From NCBI GenBank assembly GCA_049340005.1, contig JBMPIY010000008.1: a stretch of 64,000 nt of DNA; one strand, 5' to 3'. This DNA is from CAXBDP01 sp963974465. GTDB lineage: Bacteria; Bacteroidota; Bacteroidia; Cytophagales; Cyclobacteriaceae. Each line of letters begins with the position of its first letter. Positions within the stretch are counted from its first letter, which is position 1. This document shows positions 1 through 9,551 of the stretch, piece by piece. The notes beneath the pieces were generated by a model, which was not told the DNA's origin, made no database searches, and saw only the letters and a program-made list of their open reading frames with translations. The position numbers and the translations under genes are program-made.

Positions 1-195
1 TTTCCTCTTCAGGGCAGCGCCGGATATTACGGAATATTAAGATAAAAGTCACCAACTATTTTTCAGTACATTACCTTTTCATTTTGGTTTGTAATCCAGA
101 TGGTAAACTACAGGGTGCGAATATGCTCTGGAAAATTCAAGAATGATTTTTTCAATCTTTTTCACATTTTGTAAATGACTGCTAAAAAGCATACA

Positions 196-2613
196 TTAGA
201 AATCTTGAATGCCTAATGTCTTTTCTGCTTCTACAATATTTTCAATTCCTTTAATCAAAGCATCAGGGTTGAATGAAATGCTATCAATTCCCTCCTCAAC
301 CAAAAACTTCGCAAAAGATGGAATATCACTTGGCGCTTGTCCGCACAAACCTACTTTTATATTGTGTCGTTTTGCTGCAAGAATAGCTTCTTTAATTAAT
401 CCTTTCACAGCGGGATTTTCTTCATTAAACAAGTAACTTACTAATTCAGAGTCTCTATCAAGACCAAGCGTGAGCTGCGTGAGATCATTAGAGCCAATAG
501 AAAAACCATCAAATAATTTCGCGAACTCATCGGCCAATAAAACATTGCTTGGTATTTCTATCATTACATATATTTCAAGCCCATTTTCGCCTTGTATTAA
601 TCCGTTTGTAGCCATTTCCGCAATTACCTTTTCACCTTCTTCCACCGTGCGGCAAAATGGGATCATCAGTTTGACATTGGACATTCCCATTTCATTTCGC
701 ACTTTTTTCATAGCTTCACATTCCAATGCAAAGCCTTTTCTGTAAAAATCACTATAGTAGCGAGAAGCTCCACGCAAGCCAATCATTGGGTTTTCCTCCT
801 TAGGCTCAAAATATTTTCCACCAATCAGATTCGCATATTCATTACTTTTAAAATCAGACAATCGTACGATTACATCTTTTGGATAAAATGCTGCGGCAAC
901 CATCGATACTGCTTCGGCGAGTTTGTCAATGAAATAAGTTTTGCCATTACCATAAGCCTTTGTCAGTTCATTTATTTCAGATTTTGTTTTTTCATCTGTT
1001 ATTTTTTCAGGCTCAATTAAAGCCAAAGGGTGAATCCGAATGCTGTTGCTGATGGCAAACTCTAAACGCAATAAGCCTACACCCGTATTTGGATAATTAC
1101 TTAATTCAAAAGCTCTGTCAGGATCAGCAAGAATCAACATCGGCTGAGTTTTGGGCATTTCCAATTGGCTATAATCTTGTTCTTTTATAGCCCATGACAA
1201 AAGGCCATCATAAATGTTTCCTTCTTTTCCTTCGGCGCAGGAAACAGTGATTTCTTGTCCATCTTTAATTACCTCTGTAGCATTTCCGCAACCCACAATC
1301 GCAACTGTTCCAAGTTCACGAGCTACAATTGCTGCATGGCTGGTTCGTCCACCTTTATTGGTTATGATGGCTGCTGCCTTTTTCAATACAGGATCCCAGT
1401 CAGGATTGGTAATATCTGTCACCAATATTTCATCTTTCTGCAATTGGTCGCTGTCCTGTGGTTGAAGAATAATTCGGGCTTTCCCTGAAGCTATTTTATC
1501 TCCTAGTGCAATCCCTTTAGTTAGGAGCTTACTTTTTTCTTTAAGTGTAAAGATTTTCCTTATTCGTTTTTTTCCTTTTCCATGTACAGTTTCAGGCCTG
1601 GCTTGCACAATGTATAGCTTATTATTCAATCCATCTTTTGCCCATTCAATGTCCATCGCTTTACCATAATGTTGTTCAATTTTGTAAGACCACTGAGCCA
1701 GCTGGATTACTTCATTTTTTGTAAGGGAAAACGTCTTTTGCCTTTCTATAGAAGTATCAATATTAGTTATGGTTTTTTTTGCGGATGCATTGGTCGTATT
1801 TTCAACATATAACATTGTATATTCTTTTCTTCCGCAATGGCTCTTCAAAATTGGGTTTAACTTCTCTTCAAAAAGCGTTGGTTTAAATACATTCCATTCA
1901 TCTGGTGTTACTCGTCCTTGTACAATATTCTCACCCAAGCCCCAGCAACTATTTATGATTATGGCATTTTTAAAACCACTATCTGGATCAATAGTAAATG
2001 CTACTCCTGAAGATGCTTTATCGCTCCGTACCATTTGCTGCACACCAACAGAAATACCTATGTCAATTCCTACGAATCCCATATCGTGTCTGTATTTTAT
2101 AGCACGATCGGTAAATAATGATGCATAACAGCGATGAATGGCTTCAAGTAATTGATTTTCTCCACTAATATTTAGAAAAGACTCCATCCTTCCAGCAAAA
2201 CTTGCGGTTGGTAGATCTTCGGCAGTGGCGCTGCTACGAACGGCTACATCCAAGTTTTCAATACCACAATCTTTTGAAAGTTTCTGATAAGCTTCCTTAA
2301 TAGCTTCAATTATTTCAGCGGGAAATGGTGAAGAAGTAATCAAAGCTCTTGCGGTTTCTCCAATGGAAATAAGGTTTGAATAATTCACTGTATCTAATGA
2401 TAGCAGTAAATCATTAAGCTTTTGATCAATAGAATTTTGTTTACTAAAAAATCTGTATGCATCAGCCGTTAATGCAAAGCCATAAGGAATATTAATACCT
2501 TGTGGATTAAGTTGACTATACATTTCTCCCAAAGAAGCGTTTTTGCCACCAACTTTTGCAATGTCATTAATGCTTATTTTATCGAAGAATAATATATTAG
2601 GTATATTTTTCAT
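196..2613 (-). CDS. ppsA: Phosphoenolpyruvate synthase
   Basis: Converts pyruvate, ATP and water to phosphoenolpyruvate, AMP and phosphate, the entry step of gluconeogenesis in the cytoplasm. The 805-residue length is normal for the family. The N-terminal PEP/pyruvate-binding ATP-grasp domain (about residues 5-345) opens with VGGKNASLGEM. The mobile phosphohistidine domain carries GGRTSHAAIVARELG with the catalytic His near residue 426. The C-terminal PEP-utilising TIM barrel ends with the active-site Cys near 757 in LCGQAPSDIP. The ATG start gives a complete N-terminus. It appears monocistronic, since the next gene lies 204 bp upstream. Pyruvate phosphate dikinase is unlikely because the domain order and length fit PEP synthase. 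Confidence 0.95.
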   Translation of the reverse strand: MKNIPNILFFDKISINDIAKVGGKNASLGEMYSQLNPQGINIPYGFALTADAYRFFSKQNSIDQKLNDLLLSLDTVNYSNLISIGETARALITSSPFPAEIIEAIKEAYQKLSKDCGIENLDVAVRSSATAEDLPTASFAGRMESFLNISGENQLLEAIHRCYASLFTDRAIKYRHDMGFVGIDIGISVGVQQMVRSDKASSGVAFTIDPDSGFKNAIIINSCWGLGENIVQGRVTPDEWNVFKPTLFEEKLNPILKSHCGRKEYTMLYVENTTNASAKKTITNIDTSIERQKTFSLTKNEVIQLAQWSYKIEQHYGKAMDIEWAKDGLNNKLYIVQARPETVHGKGKKRIRKIFTLKEKSKLLTKGIALGDKIASGKARIILQPQDSDQLQKDEILVTDITNPDWDPVLKKAAAIITNKGGRTSHAAIVARELGTVAIVGCGNATEVIKDGQEITVSCAEGKEGNIYDGLLSWAIKEQDYSQLEMPKTQPMLILADPDRAFELSNYPNTGVGLLRLEFAISNSIRIHPLALIEPEKITDEKTKSEINELTKAYGNGKTYFIDKLAEAVSMVAAAFYPKDVIVRLSDFKSNEYANLIGGKYFEPKEENPMIGLRGASRYYSDFYRKGFALECEAMKKVRNEMGMSNVKLMIPFCRTVEEGEKVIAEMATNGLIQGENGLEIYVMIEIPSNVLLADEFAKLFDGFSIGSNDLTQLTLGLDRDSELVSYLFNEENPAVKGLIKEAILAAKRHNIKVGLCGQAPSDIPSFAKFLVEEGIDSISFNPDALIKGIENIVEAEKTLGIQDF

Positions 2614-2817
2614 TTTAAATGGCTGGTTTACAGTAAAATTATGGGTATAAAATTAATTGTTTATTTCGCTGGGTGAAATGATTTAGACTATGAAGAAGTC
2701 TGATTTATGTCATTTACTTATGTCCTTGTGATGCTTTTCAACATACCCTCATGGTTTTAACCATTAAATCCTTTTGCCAAATTCGACTAGTCAATTTTTT
2801 AAAATCGCTTCTGTACT

Positions 2818-3480
2818 TTACCTATTTAATCCTAGTTTTATTAATTCAACTTCATCGTTTTCAAATTTATCAATCGTATAGTCTGCTATTTCAAAAGCGA
2901 GATCTTTATTGCCATTGGTAAATGCAATTACAGTCATACCTGCATTCTTAGCTGCCAACATGCCTGTATATGAATCTTCGATGACGATGCAGTTCTCTGG
3001 TTTTATAGCTAATTTTTTTGCGGCATTAAAATAAATAGCTGGGTTGGGCTTACCTTTTTTCTCAAACTCTGCTGATAGCATAGAATCAAATAAATGCAAA
3101 ATGTCTAATTTCTTTAAAACCACAGGGATAATTCTATTTGGAGAGTTTGTTGCCAATCCAATTTTATAATCGTTTACTTTAAGTTTCTCAATAAAGGATT
3201 TTATACCAGCTATTTGACAGTTTTCAGTTTCTATAAATTCAATGACTCGTGATATGACCATCTGTTCTACAGCATTGAAGTCGTAATCTTTCCAAGGATA
3301 TTTGTTAAACCAAAATGTAGTAACTTCCGAAGTAGTCATTGATTTGGTTATTTCAGAAAATTCGTCAGTTACGTTAACGCCTAAAGAAGTAAATACTTCA
3401 TATTCTGCTTGTTTCCAATATTTCTCTGAGTCAATTAAGACGCCGTCCATATCAAAAATAACTGCCTTCTTACTTGTCAT
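2818..3480 (-). CDS. HAD-superfamily sugar-phosphate phosphatase / beta-phosphoglucomutase-like
   Basis: A 220-residue HAD hydrolase of the cap-containing beta-phosphoglucomutase/YniC type. Motif I is FDMDGVLIDSE (nucleophile and acid/base Asp), motif II is ATNSPNR, motif III lies in KKGKPNPAIY, and motif IV is VIEDSYTGMLAA. The helical cap lies between motifs I and II (about residues 20-95). The family dephosphorylates 2-deoxyglucose-6-P, hexitol phosphates or similar sugar phosphates; the actual substrate cannot be read from sequence. It could act as a mutase, but no maltose-phosphorylase gene is nearby, so phosphatase is the safer call. It is transcribed alone. Confidence 0.85.
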   Translation of the reverse strand: MTSKKAVIFDMDGVLIDSEKYWKQAEYEVFTSLGVNVTDEFSEITKSMTTSEVTTFWFNKYPWKDYDFNAVEQMVISRVIEFIETENCQIAGIKSFIEKLKVNDYKIGLATNSPNRIIPVVLKKLDILHLFDSMLSAEFEKKGKPNPAIYFNAAKKLAIKPENCIVIEDSYTGMLAAKNAGMTVIAFTNGNKDLAFEIADYTIDKFENDEVELIKLGLNR

Positions 3481-3676
3481 ATTTATTGGGTTATCGTCTG
3501 CCTCTTTAATATTTTATAAATTTCTGTAAACCTAGGGCTTTTGGGAGCCTAGCGCAACAGACTGATTGGCATTAACTGTCTCGTCCTCCCGCTTTTTTTG
3601 GCCATCTTCAAATAATGAAGTCAGATATCATAGACAATCTATTACCCATTCTCATTTCATCCAATACCCTAAAATT

Positions 3677-4792
3677 TTAAAATTCTTTAACCACCAATCC
3701 AACAGGCTTTAAACTATCGTCGATTACGATTTCAAAATCGATTACACCTATAACCAACTCTTCTTCGGTAATTACTTCCACTTTCCATAAACCTTCCTTC
3801 ACATTGTTTTTGAAAGTGTAGCCACGGTAGCCATCATCCCTTCCGCCAGTAATGGCATACCCGATATCCTCTACTACTTCCCATTTTTTGGTGCGATCAT
3901 TATACCATTTCCAGCGATGAAATATCGATTTTTCGATGTCTGTAGGTGCAAATATGGATGTGAAGACATATACATTTTCCCCAGGATTGTAAATGAACTG
4001 TATTCGATGCTCTCGCCAAAATACATTCCACTCTTCCGATTCATAAGAGACAAGGTATTTATTGCGCTCTACTTTAATATCATGAGCTACGATGCCACTT
4101 TCTACAGCAAGCGGTACTGGAGGGATAAGATTGAAAAAATAGAACATATTAATGACGGTGTACATCGTTAATACGATCCCAACAATTTTGCTAAGCTGTA
4201 TTTCTTCACGTGTACTTGGGCTTTTTTTGTAAATGATAATTATCAACGCTAGCGTACATGCTAAACTGATGATGCCAGAGAGAACAAATATGGCCGTATT
4301 CATTTCTTTGATAAATACTGGCGTCATAAAAGTGAAAAATGTGAAGCTTACAAAAAAGTAGATACTGAATTGTAGATACTTATTGGATATTCGCTTTTTC
4401 AGAAACTCATTGGCCACAAGTAATCCAACTAGTATGATAAAGAATGTTATTGTTTTGGAGAGGGAAACACTTCTTGAAAAATAGATGACATAAGCACTGG
4501 ATAAGGCTCCAAAGAAAAACTGAATGGCTAAAGGAAAATATTCCTTGTATCGATCGAGAAGGGTGTTTTTCCACTTGCCATCGTCCGCTAAATTGTAGAG
4601 ATATAGTGTAACTGTTAATGATGTTATGTGAAGCGACAAAACAAGCATATCATAGAGACGGTCAATTCGCCCTAGAGTCAAAGAATCGAAAATAAATCCA
4701 CCAATAAAAAATAATAAAGGAGCATATTTTTTATGTTTCCATATAAATCTCCGAAAAGCACTTTTTTTAAATTTTTGTAAGGTTCTGTTCAT
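3677..4792 (-). CDS. DUF2914-type membrane protein
   Basis: A 371-residue protein with about seven hydrophobic segments between residues 25 and 225, followed by a soluble C-terminal domain of about 140 residues. That domain shows the features I associate with DUF2914: a stretch around FHRWKWYNDRTKKWEVVEDI, then ITGGRDDGYRGYTFK and a final EVITEEELVIGVIDFEI. No enzymatic function is known for the family; the C-terminal beta domain is presumably periplasmic. It sits alone, with no operon partner. The first 25 residues are strongly basic (RTLQKFKKSAFRRFIWKHKK), which agrees with an inside-located N-terminus. Confidence 0.7.
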   Translation of the reverse strand: MNRTLQKFKKSAFRRFIWKHKKYAPLLFFIGGFIFDSLTLGRIDRLYDMLVLSLHITSLTVTLYLYNLADDGKWKNTLLDRYKEYFPLAIQFFFGALSSAYVIYFSRSVSLSKTITFFIILVGLLVANEFLKKRISNKYLQFSIYFFVSFTFFTFMTPVFIKEMNTAIFVLSGIISLACTLALIIIIYKKSPSTREEIQLSKIVGIVLTMYTVINMFYFFNLIPPVPLAVESGIVAHDIKVERNKYLVSYESEEWNVFWREHRIQFIYNPGENVYVFTSIFAPTDIEKSIFHRWKWYNDRTKKWEVVEDIGYAITGGRDDGYRGYTFKNNVKEGLWKVEVITEEELVIGVIDFEIVIDDSLKPVGLVVKEF

Positions 4793-5330
4793 AGAATTTT
4801 TGGCGACGAAAAAATATGAAAAAATAGAATTTCAAGTTTTCAAAATCCGATCTTGACACTTGTTACTATTGTCAGAGTAGCTCCTTAAAAATAAAGCCAC
4901 GAATTAAAAAAAAATCTAAAAAGGTGGACAAAGCTAAACGATTCTTCCTTTACAGACTTAATTTCCTAAAATTCAATAATGGGAGTGATGAATAGAAAAT
5001 TTGGAAATTTATTTCTGTACTGTCAATACCATCCGTGAAATCAGTGATTCAGACAAATGTGATGAAAGCAGATGATCCAAAAAGCAGAGGATGTTGAAGA
5101 GTTGTCGTTGGATTTGTGTAGCAGTTGATGGAGGTCTAATTCTATTTTTGGATGGTTGAGGCGGGAGGATTATTTGTGCTATTCCTTTATCCCACGGCTA
5201 CACCGTGGGCTAATGAAGTTTCGCTCCGCTGAAGCTAGGGAAGAAACCGCAGCTGGTTGACAGTTGATAGAAAACCTTAGCTTTTCAAATGCTTAATTCG
5301 CTATCTATAAATTAGGTTTACTTATAGATA
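4793..5330. other. 538-bp gene-free stretch with REP-like palindrome
   Basis: No reading frame of convincing length or composition is visible. The stretch contains one forward GCGGGAGG octamer (5161-5168) and a perfect short palindrome (5191-5209). After it comes a phrase around 5212-5240 that resembles repeats often dispersed in Bacteroidota intergenic DNA. No promoter for either flanking gene is required here, because both are read leftward and the desaturase ends at 5331. Confidence 0.5.
5191..5209. repeat. REP-like palindrome CCCACGG-CTACA-CCGTGGG
   Basis: A perfect 7-bp stem (CCCACGG / CCGTGGG) with a 5-nt loop lies in non-coding DNA. A relative with one G:U-type mismatch lies at 54836-54855 (CCCATGG / CCGTGGG). 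Two related hairpins in separate intergenic regions suggest members of a dispersed palindromic family. No T-run follows, so it is not an ordinary terminator. Confidence 0.5.
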
Positions 5331-6356
5331 TTAGTTGATTACGGTTTTTGCCACATGTTTTTCTAAAAACTCCTTTTTAGAGTCTTTGTAAGATGACACA
5401 CCTCCTATTTTTGAAAGGCAATAGATATATATCCATGCTGTATCAATTTGATAAGGAAGAAATCCAGCTCTTGCACTATTAGGGTAAAGGTGATGGTTAT
5501 TGTGCCATTCTCCTGAAAATAAGCCCGGCCTAGTTTGGTTGATAGACAAATTTCGTCTGTCGAAATCAATTCCATCTTTATGAGCTACTTCTCCTTTGCC
5601 ATGCCCGGTATAGTTAAAAGCTCGAACAAAAATATACCAAAACAAGGCGGCACTAAATGTTGTACAAACCAAAGCAAACCCACCAATGGCATAAAATATA
5701 GCGATCCAAAAAACCCAATTAAGTGCCCACATAGCAAACGTATACAGTGGAGTAACAAGAGTGCCCCATTTCAGGTACTTCTTGTAGCTATGAATTTGGA
5801 CTCCTGTGCCTGCCAAAAAATGCTTCAGCTTTCCATATTCCTTTTCATCCAAATCCCGCGCAATACTTTGGTGATTAAAGTCTGAAAACATGCAATACCA
5901 AAAACCTGCTGTCGCATTATAAGGATCTCCAGGCAAATCAGATTTTACATGATGAACATGATGAGAAACCACATATACTTCCTCAGGCATGGTTCTGATT
6001 ACTAGATTTTGCGTAATAAACCGCCAAATTGGATGACTAAAAGTAAAAGACTTATGTGTACAATATCTATGGTACCAAATAGTGCCATGCGTGCTCATGA
6101 CAATCAATGTATAAAAGAGGAAAATCGATAGTGTAAGAAAGCTCAGATATTCGGTAATAAAAAAGTAAAAAAATGGCAGCATGCACGTAATCATTAAAAC
6201 TGCAGAAGTGGGGAGCCAATTTTTTCGACTTCGAAATATGTTTATTTTATGTAAGGCTTCTTTAAGAAGCACCTTGAATGAGGGCTTCACTACTTCTCCG
6301 GATTCATTTTGCCAGCCGTAAGACGGCTCATGAAGTATTCTGTCTATAAATGCCAT
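5331..6356 (-). CDS. Acyl-CoA / acyl-lipid fatty acid desaturase (delta-9 type)
   Basis: A membrane di-iron desaturase that introduces a double bond into acyl chains. With the ATG at 6356 the protein is 341 residues; an in-frame TTG 12 bp upstream is the only other start nearby, and ATG is preferred. The three histidine boxes are present: HRYCTH (near 96-101), HHVHH (near 132-136) and HNNHH in GEWHNNHHLYP. Four hydrophobic segments are arranged in pairs around the boxes, as in stearoyl-CoA desaturases. It probably adjusts membrane fluidity. It stands alone, with a 373-bp gap before the next gene. The electron donor is not encoded nearby. Confidence 0.9.
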   Translation of the reverse strand: MAFIDRILHEPSYGWQNESGEVVKPSFKVLLKEALHKINIFRSRKNWLPTSAVLMITCMLPFFYFFITEYLSFLTLSIFLFYTLIVMSTHGTIWYHRYCTHKSFTFSHPIWRFITQNLVIRTMPEEVYVVSHHVHHVKSDLPGDPYNATAGFWYCMFSDFNHQSIARDLDEKEYGKLKHFLAGTGVQIHSYKKYLKWGTLVTPLYTFAMWALNWVFWIAIFYAIGGFALVCTTFSAALFWYIFVRAFNYTGHGKGEVAHKDGIDFDRRNLSINQTRPGLFSGEWHNNHHLYPNSARAGFLPYQIDTAWIYIYCLSKIGGVSSYKDSKKEFLEKHVAKTVIN

Positions 6357-6729
6357 AGTTTTTATCAATCTCCAAAAGTATAAATGCCTACAATAAATTT
6401 TGGTTTAGGAGGCAAAATATACTTTAATCATCCCTAATCAACCAAATGGTTTTACTTCTCCAAAGTTAGTTCTTTTTACTGAGCCAATAAATACCTTATT
6501 CCTTTTGTTGGGAAATCCAATAAAGAAATTGTTCCTTTCTTCCTCACTAGGAAGAAGTAGAAACGGGAGGGGGTATTTTTCTATGCTTTGTTTTTTTAAC
6601 CGATGCCCCAATTGTTGGTTCTAACTTATTTGTCCTACGGTTGAAAGTGTGGGTTGTAGTTTTTGACTATTTACAAGGCCGAAGCTTTAATCCCGACTTT
6701 ATTACTGAAATAATGATGAATTAAATCAG
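6357..6729. other. 373-bp gene-free stretch
   Basis: This is the upstream region of the desaturase, which is read leftward. It should hold that gene's promoter, but I cannot pick a single convincing -7 box. A near-match to the window's octamer (ACGGGAGG) lies at 6563-6570. No ORF, RNA gene or clear hairpin was seen. Confidence 0.4.
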
Positions 6730-7095
6730 TTACCAAGGAAAAATGTATATGTATAACACACGAGACCATTTATAATTGCTTTTTGCAAATATTAATAATG
6801 TCAGAACCTGTATGCAAAGAATCCAACCTACAGAAATTGGTGGTAAAAGTAATTGCGTAAGCGTAAAAACAATGAGACTTTGAGCTATTGCAAGGCCATA
6901 ACTAATGTACATTGCACCAATAAAGTAACCAGGTTCTCTTTCAAACTTATAATTACAATGTGAACATGAGTCATACATCTTCGGAAAAGCGAACAAAGAA
7001 TTCTCCTTTTTAAAAGTAGCACCGACTTTACAATTCGGACATTTTTCTTGAAGAACATTTTTAGCAAAGCCCACTATATTCTTTTTGTTTTCCAT
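6730..7095 (-). CDS. DUF983 zinc-ribbon membrane protein
   Basis: A 121-residue protein of the DUF983 family. A cytoplasmic N-terminus carries two CxxC knuckles, CPNC and CSHC, about 24 residues apart, likely forming one zinc ribbon. The family phrase EPGYFIGAMYISYGLA follows, then two hydrophobic segments (about 55-75 and 80-100). The molecular function is unknown; some relatives lie near cytochrome oxidase genes, but that is not the case here. It is divergent from the AraC regulator, 87 bp apart, so the two could share a control region. Confidence 0.8.
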   Translation of the reverse strand: MENKKNIVGFAKNVLQEKCPNCKVGATFKKENSLFAFPKMYDSCSHCNYKFEREPGYFIGAMYISYGLAIAQSLIVFTLTQLLLPPISVGWILCIQVLTLLIFAKSNYKWSRVLYIYIFPW

Positions 7096-7182
7096 CCAAC
7101 AAAGGTCATATAATTACCTTTTATTCTTAGTTAGAATTTACGCATATAGTAGTACAATAAAGACATTTATGTAAATTTGATT

Positions 7183-8055
7183 ATGAGTAAGAAGTTGCCG
7201 ATATATAGCATTACTGAATTTCAGTCAGGGCCTCATGAGAATGACTTTTATGCAAATCATGTTAATTTACACGTAAAAGAACACCATTTTACCAAGCTCC
7301 CACACAAACATGATTTCTACTTAATTATATTGTTTACCAAAGGGAATGGGAAACATGAAGTGGATTTTGAGACATTTCAAGTTGAGCCTGGAACCTTGTT
7401 TATTTTAAAACCAGGTGAAATGCATTACTGGGAACTTTCAAATGACATTGATGGGTATGTTTTCTTTCATTCAAGAGATTTTTATGATAGAAGGTATATA
7501 ACTTCTAGCGTGAAAGATTTTGAGTTTTATTCTTCCTTCCAATACTCGCCAAGTATTAAGGTTAATGGAGAAGTTCTTTCGAATTTGAAAACGCTGATGG
7601 AACAAATCGTTCTTGAGCATAAAAAAAATGAGCTGCTAAAGTGGGAGAAAATACATTCTTTGGTCACACTAGTTTATATTAATATATCACGCAGGTATCA
7701 ACCGACCAACAAAAACAAAAGTGTGGTTTATTTACAAACGGTTAGAAAGTTTGAGGAATTCATTGAGAGTAATTTTAAAAGGCTCAAGTTTGCAAAGGAT
7801 TACGCAAGCTTATTGAATATCACTGCAAAACATTTAAATCGAGTTACAAGAGAGTGCTTTAATAAAACGAGTACCCAGTTAATCAGTGAACGTGTGCTAC
7901 TGGAGGCAAAAAGAATGTTGATGTATGCGGAATACAATGTTACTCAAATAAGTGAAGAGTTGGGATTTGATGAACCGTCATATTTTATTCGATTCTTTAA
8001 AAAACACATGGGCGTTACTCCATTGAAATTTCTGAATTCATATATCAAGAAATAA
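7183..8055 (+). CDS. AraC-family transcriptional regulator
   Basis: A 290-residue one-component regulator. The N-terminal cupin-like effector domain (about residues 30-110) contains HKHDFYLIILFTKGNG and a PGEMHYWEL strand, as in AraC proteins that sense small molecules. The C-terminal double HTH (about 190-288) includes LNITAKHLNRVTRECF, the linker region and VTQISEELGFDEPSYFIRFF. The ATG at 7183 is preferred to the TTG at 7177. It is divergent from the DUF983 gene (87 bp apart), which may be its target or simply share a promoter region. The effector is unknown. Confidence 0.9.
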   Translation: MSKKLPIYSITEFQSGPHENDFYANHVNLHVKEHHFTKLPHKHDFYLIILFTKGNGKHEVDFETFQVEPGTLFILKPGEMHYWELSNDIDGYVFFHSRDFYDRRYITSSVKDFEFYSSFQYSPSIKVNGEVLSNLKTLMEQIVLEHKKNELLKWEKIHSLVTLVYINISRRYQPTNKNKSVVYLQTVRKFEEFIESNFKRLKFAKDYASLLNITAKHLNRVTRECFNKTSTQLISERVLLEAKRMLMYAEYNVTQISEELGFDEPSYFIRFFKKHMGVTPLKFLNSYIKK

Positions 8056-8204
8056 GCTTCTCGATTTCATGAGAGTTAAGATAGTTAGTTGGAAGTGGAA
8101 TATCTCATAATACTCTTTACTTCACCCTAATTTCCTTAATTGAAATACAGGAGACATTATTCAATCAAAATTATTATGAAATCCGGCAATTAAAACCAGG
8201 TTCT

Positions 8205-9335
8205 TCACATTTGAGGAACACATAAATCCTTGATGAATTGGTCTTTCAAAACATATGTCTTGGTATACTTGATAGGAAATCGACCCGCTGAAATCATCTG
8301 ACAATCAAAAGACATTTCATCTCCATTTGCAACAGCATGAAAATCATAGGGCGAACGTTCGGCGGGATTACAAGAGCTTGGTTGTGAAAAATCACGAAGA
8401 GGATCCTGAGCGATTAAGGTCATTTCCCTTTTTATTTTTTCCAACACTTCGGAATTCTTCACTTCATTGACCAATACTTCGTCAGAAACAAATTCGATTT
8501 CCCTCCCAATATCCTGGCCATTCCGATATATAAATGTGGAGTCTAAGACGAAATCATTAATATAAAATGAATGGATAGTCCCGATTTTAATAAACTCCTT
8601 TTGTTCAGGAAATTTCATTTCTTGATAGCTTGCTAATGGAGATCCATCATCATTAATAAAGGTCCTAATTGGTCTTTCCAATACATCGTACCAGATCTCA
8701 TGCTCTTGGTATTCAAAGCCATCCATAAACGAACCTGAGGGATTTTCATTCGGAGCACATCTTACATAAGATGTAACAGATTTTGCCAGATAATGAAAGC
8801 CACTACTTTCTCTGAGAAACGGGAGTTTATATTCATTCTTGAGCTCCCATCTACCCTGATACTTGTAACACTGGAAATTACAGTCCGGAGGGAGATCTCT
8901 TAAACTTTTATAGGGGTTTATGAAATTTGATTCGAATGTCCATTCCAACATATCATATCTCGACGAAGTATTGGGAGCTGTTTGAAAGAAGCCGCTTACC
9001 AGGTATATACCCAATGCTCCAATTATGAGTCCGATAAAAAGAAAAAGTAACTTATTCGGAGTGGAGATTATTCTCTTTTGAGCTTTAAGATTGAGCTTCG
9101 CTATTTTCTCTTTGTAGGAAATTAATGTTAGAATCCTATCCGCATTTTGATTGGCACGGGTGTATTCACCTTCGGTGGCCGACTCATTGATAAGCCGCGA
9201 AAACTGGGCATCACTATAACCAAGTTCCCTTGATATTTCTGAATTTGGTGCTTTTTCGAATTTTTTATGCTCTTCATCGAAGGAACCATAGAGTTTTTTT
9301 AACTTATTAACAAAATCAATATAGGAAGCTTTCAT
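8205..9335 (-). CDS. Membrane-anchored protein with N-terminal HTH-like domain; candidate regulator of the SusC locus
   Basis: 376 residues, not assigned to a named family. The N-terminal 90 residues are soluble and contain a helix-turn-helix-like stretch around SEISRELGYSDAQFSRLINE. One transmembrane segment follows (about 93-115, LLFLFIGLIIGALGIYLV), then about 260 residues with several cysteines that would be periplasmic. This is the layout of ToxR/CadC-type membrane-tethered DNA-binding proteins. The gene is divergent from the SusC gene, which suggests that it senses substrate in the periplasm and controls that operon. The HTH call comes from reading the sequence, not from a profile search. 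Confidence 0.5.
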   Translation of the reverse strand: MKASYIDFVNKLKKLYGSFDEEHKKFEKAPNSEISRELGYSDAQFSRLINESATEGEYTRANQNADRILTLISYKEKIAKLNLKAQKRIISTPNKLLFLFIGLIIGALGIYLVSGFFQTAPNTSSRYDMLEWTFESNFINPYKSLRDLPPDCNFQCYKYQGRWELKNEYKLPFLRESSGFHYLAKSVTSYVRCAPNENPSGSFMDGFEYQEHEIWYDVLERPIRTFINDDGSPLASYQEMKFPEQKEFIKIGTIHSFYINDFVLDSTFIYRNGQDIGREIEFVSDEVLVNEVKNSEVLEKIKREMTLIAQDPLRDFSQPSSCNPAERSPYDFHAVANGDEMSFDCQMISAGRFPIKYTKTYVLKDQFIKDLCVPQM

Positions 9336-9367
9336 CTTAGTAAGATACTGATTGTCAATGTTATAAC

Positions 9368-9385
9368 CGTTGAAATTCGTTGAAA
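9368..9385. promoter_or_regulatory. Direct repeat CGTTGAAA x2, candidate operator
   Basis: CGTTGAAA occurs at 9368-9375 and 9378-9385, a spacing of one helical turn, in the control region shared by the membrane-anchored HTH gene and the SusC gene. A TA-rich box ending in TTTTG follows at 9391-9399. The first copy could alternatively be the -33 element of that promoter. This is the best operator candidate in the gap, but it is based on a single occurrence. Confidence 0.35.
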
Positions 9386-9551
9386 GTGCATAAATTTTGT
9401 CTTAACTTTTTGAACGGAGTTCATTATCAAAATATAATTATTATGATTGTCGAACCCTTAGATCAAAATTCTGAGCTGAGTTGGTAAAAGAGGTAAGCAA
9501 TTGATACTTCTGCTAATTTATGAAACATCAACCAATAAAACATTTAGTATT

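Noticed and set aside
7172..7179. TAAATTTG as the -7 box of the AraC gene
   Set aside because: It matches the consensus but lies only 3 bp before the ATG, so the transcript would start inside the gene. In AT-rich DNA this match is expected by chance.
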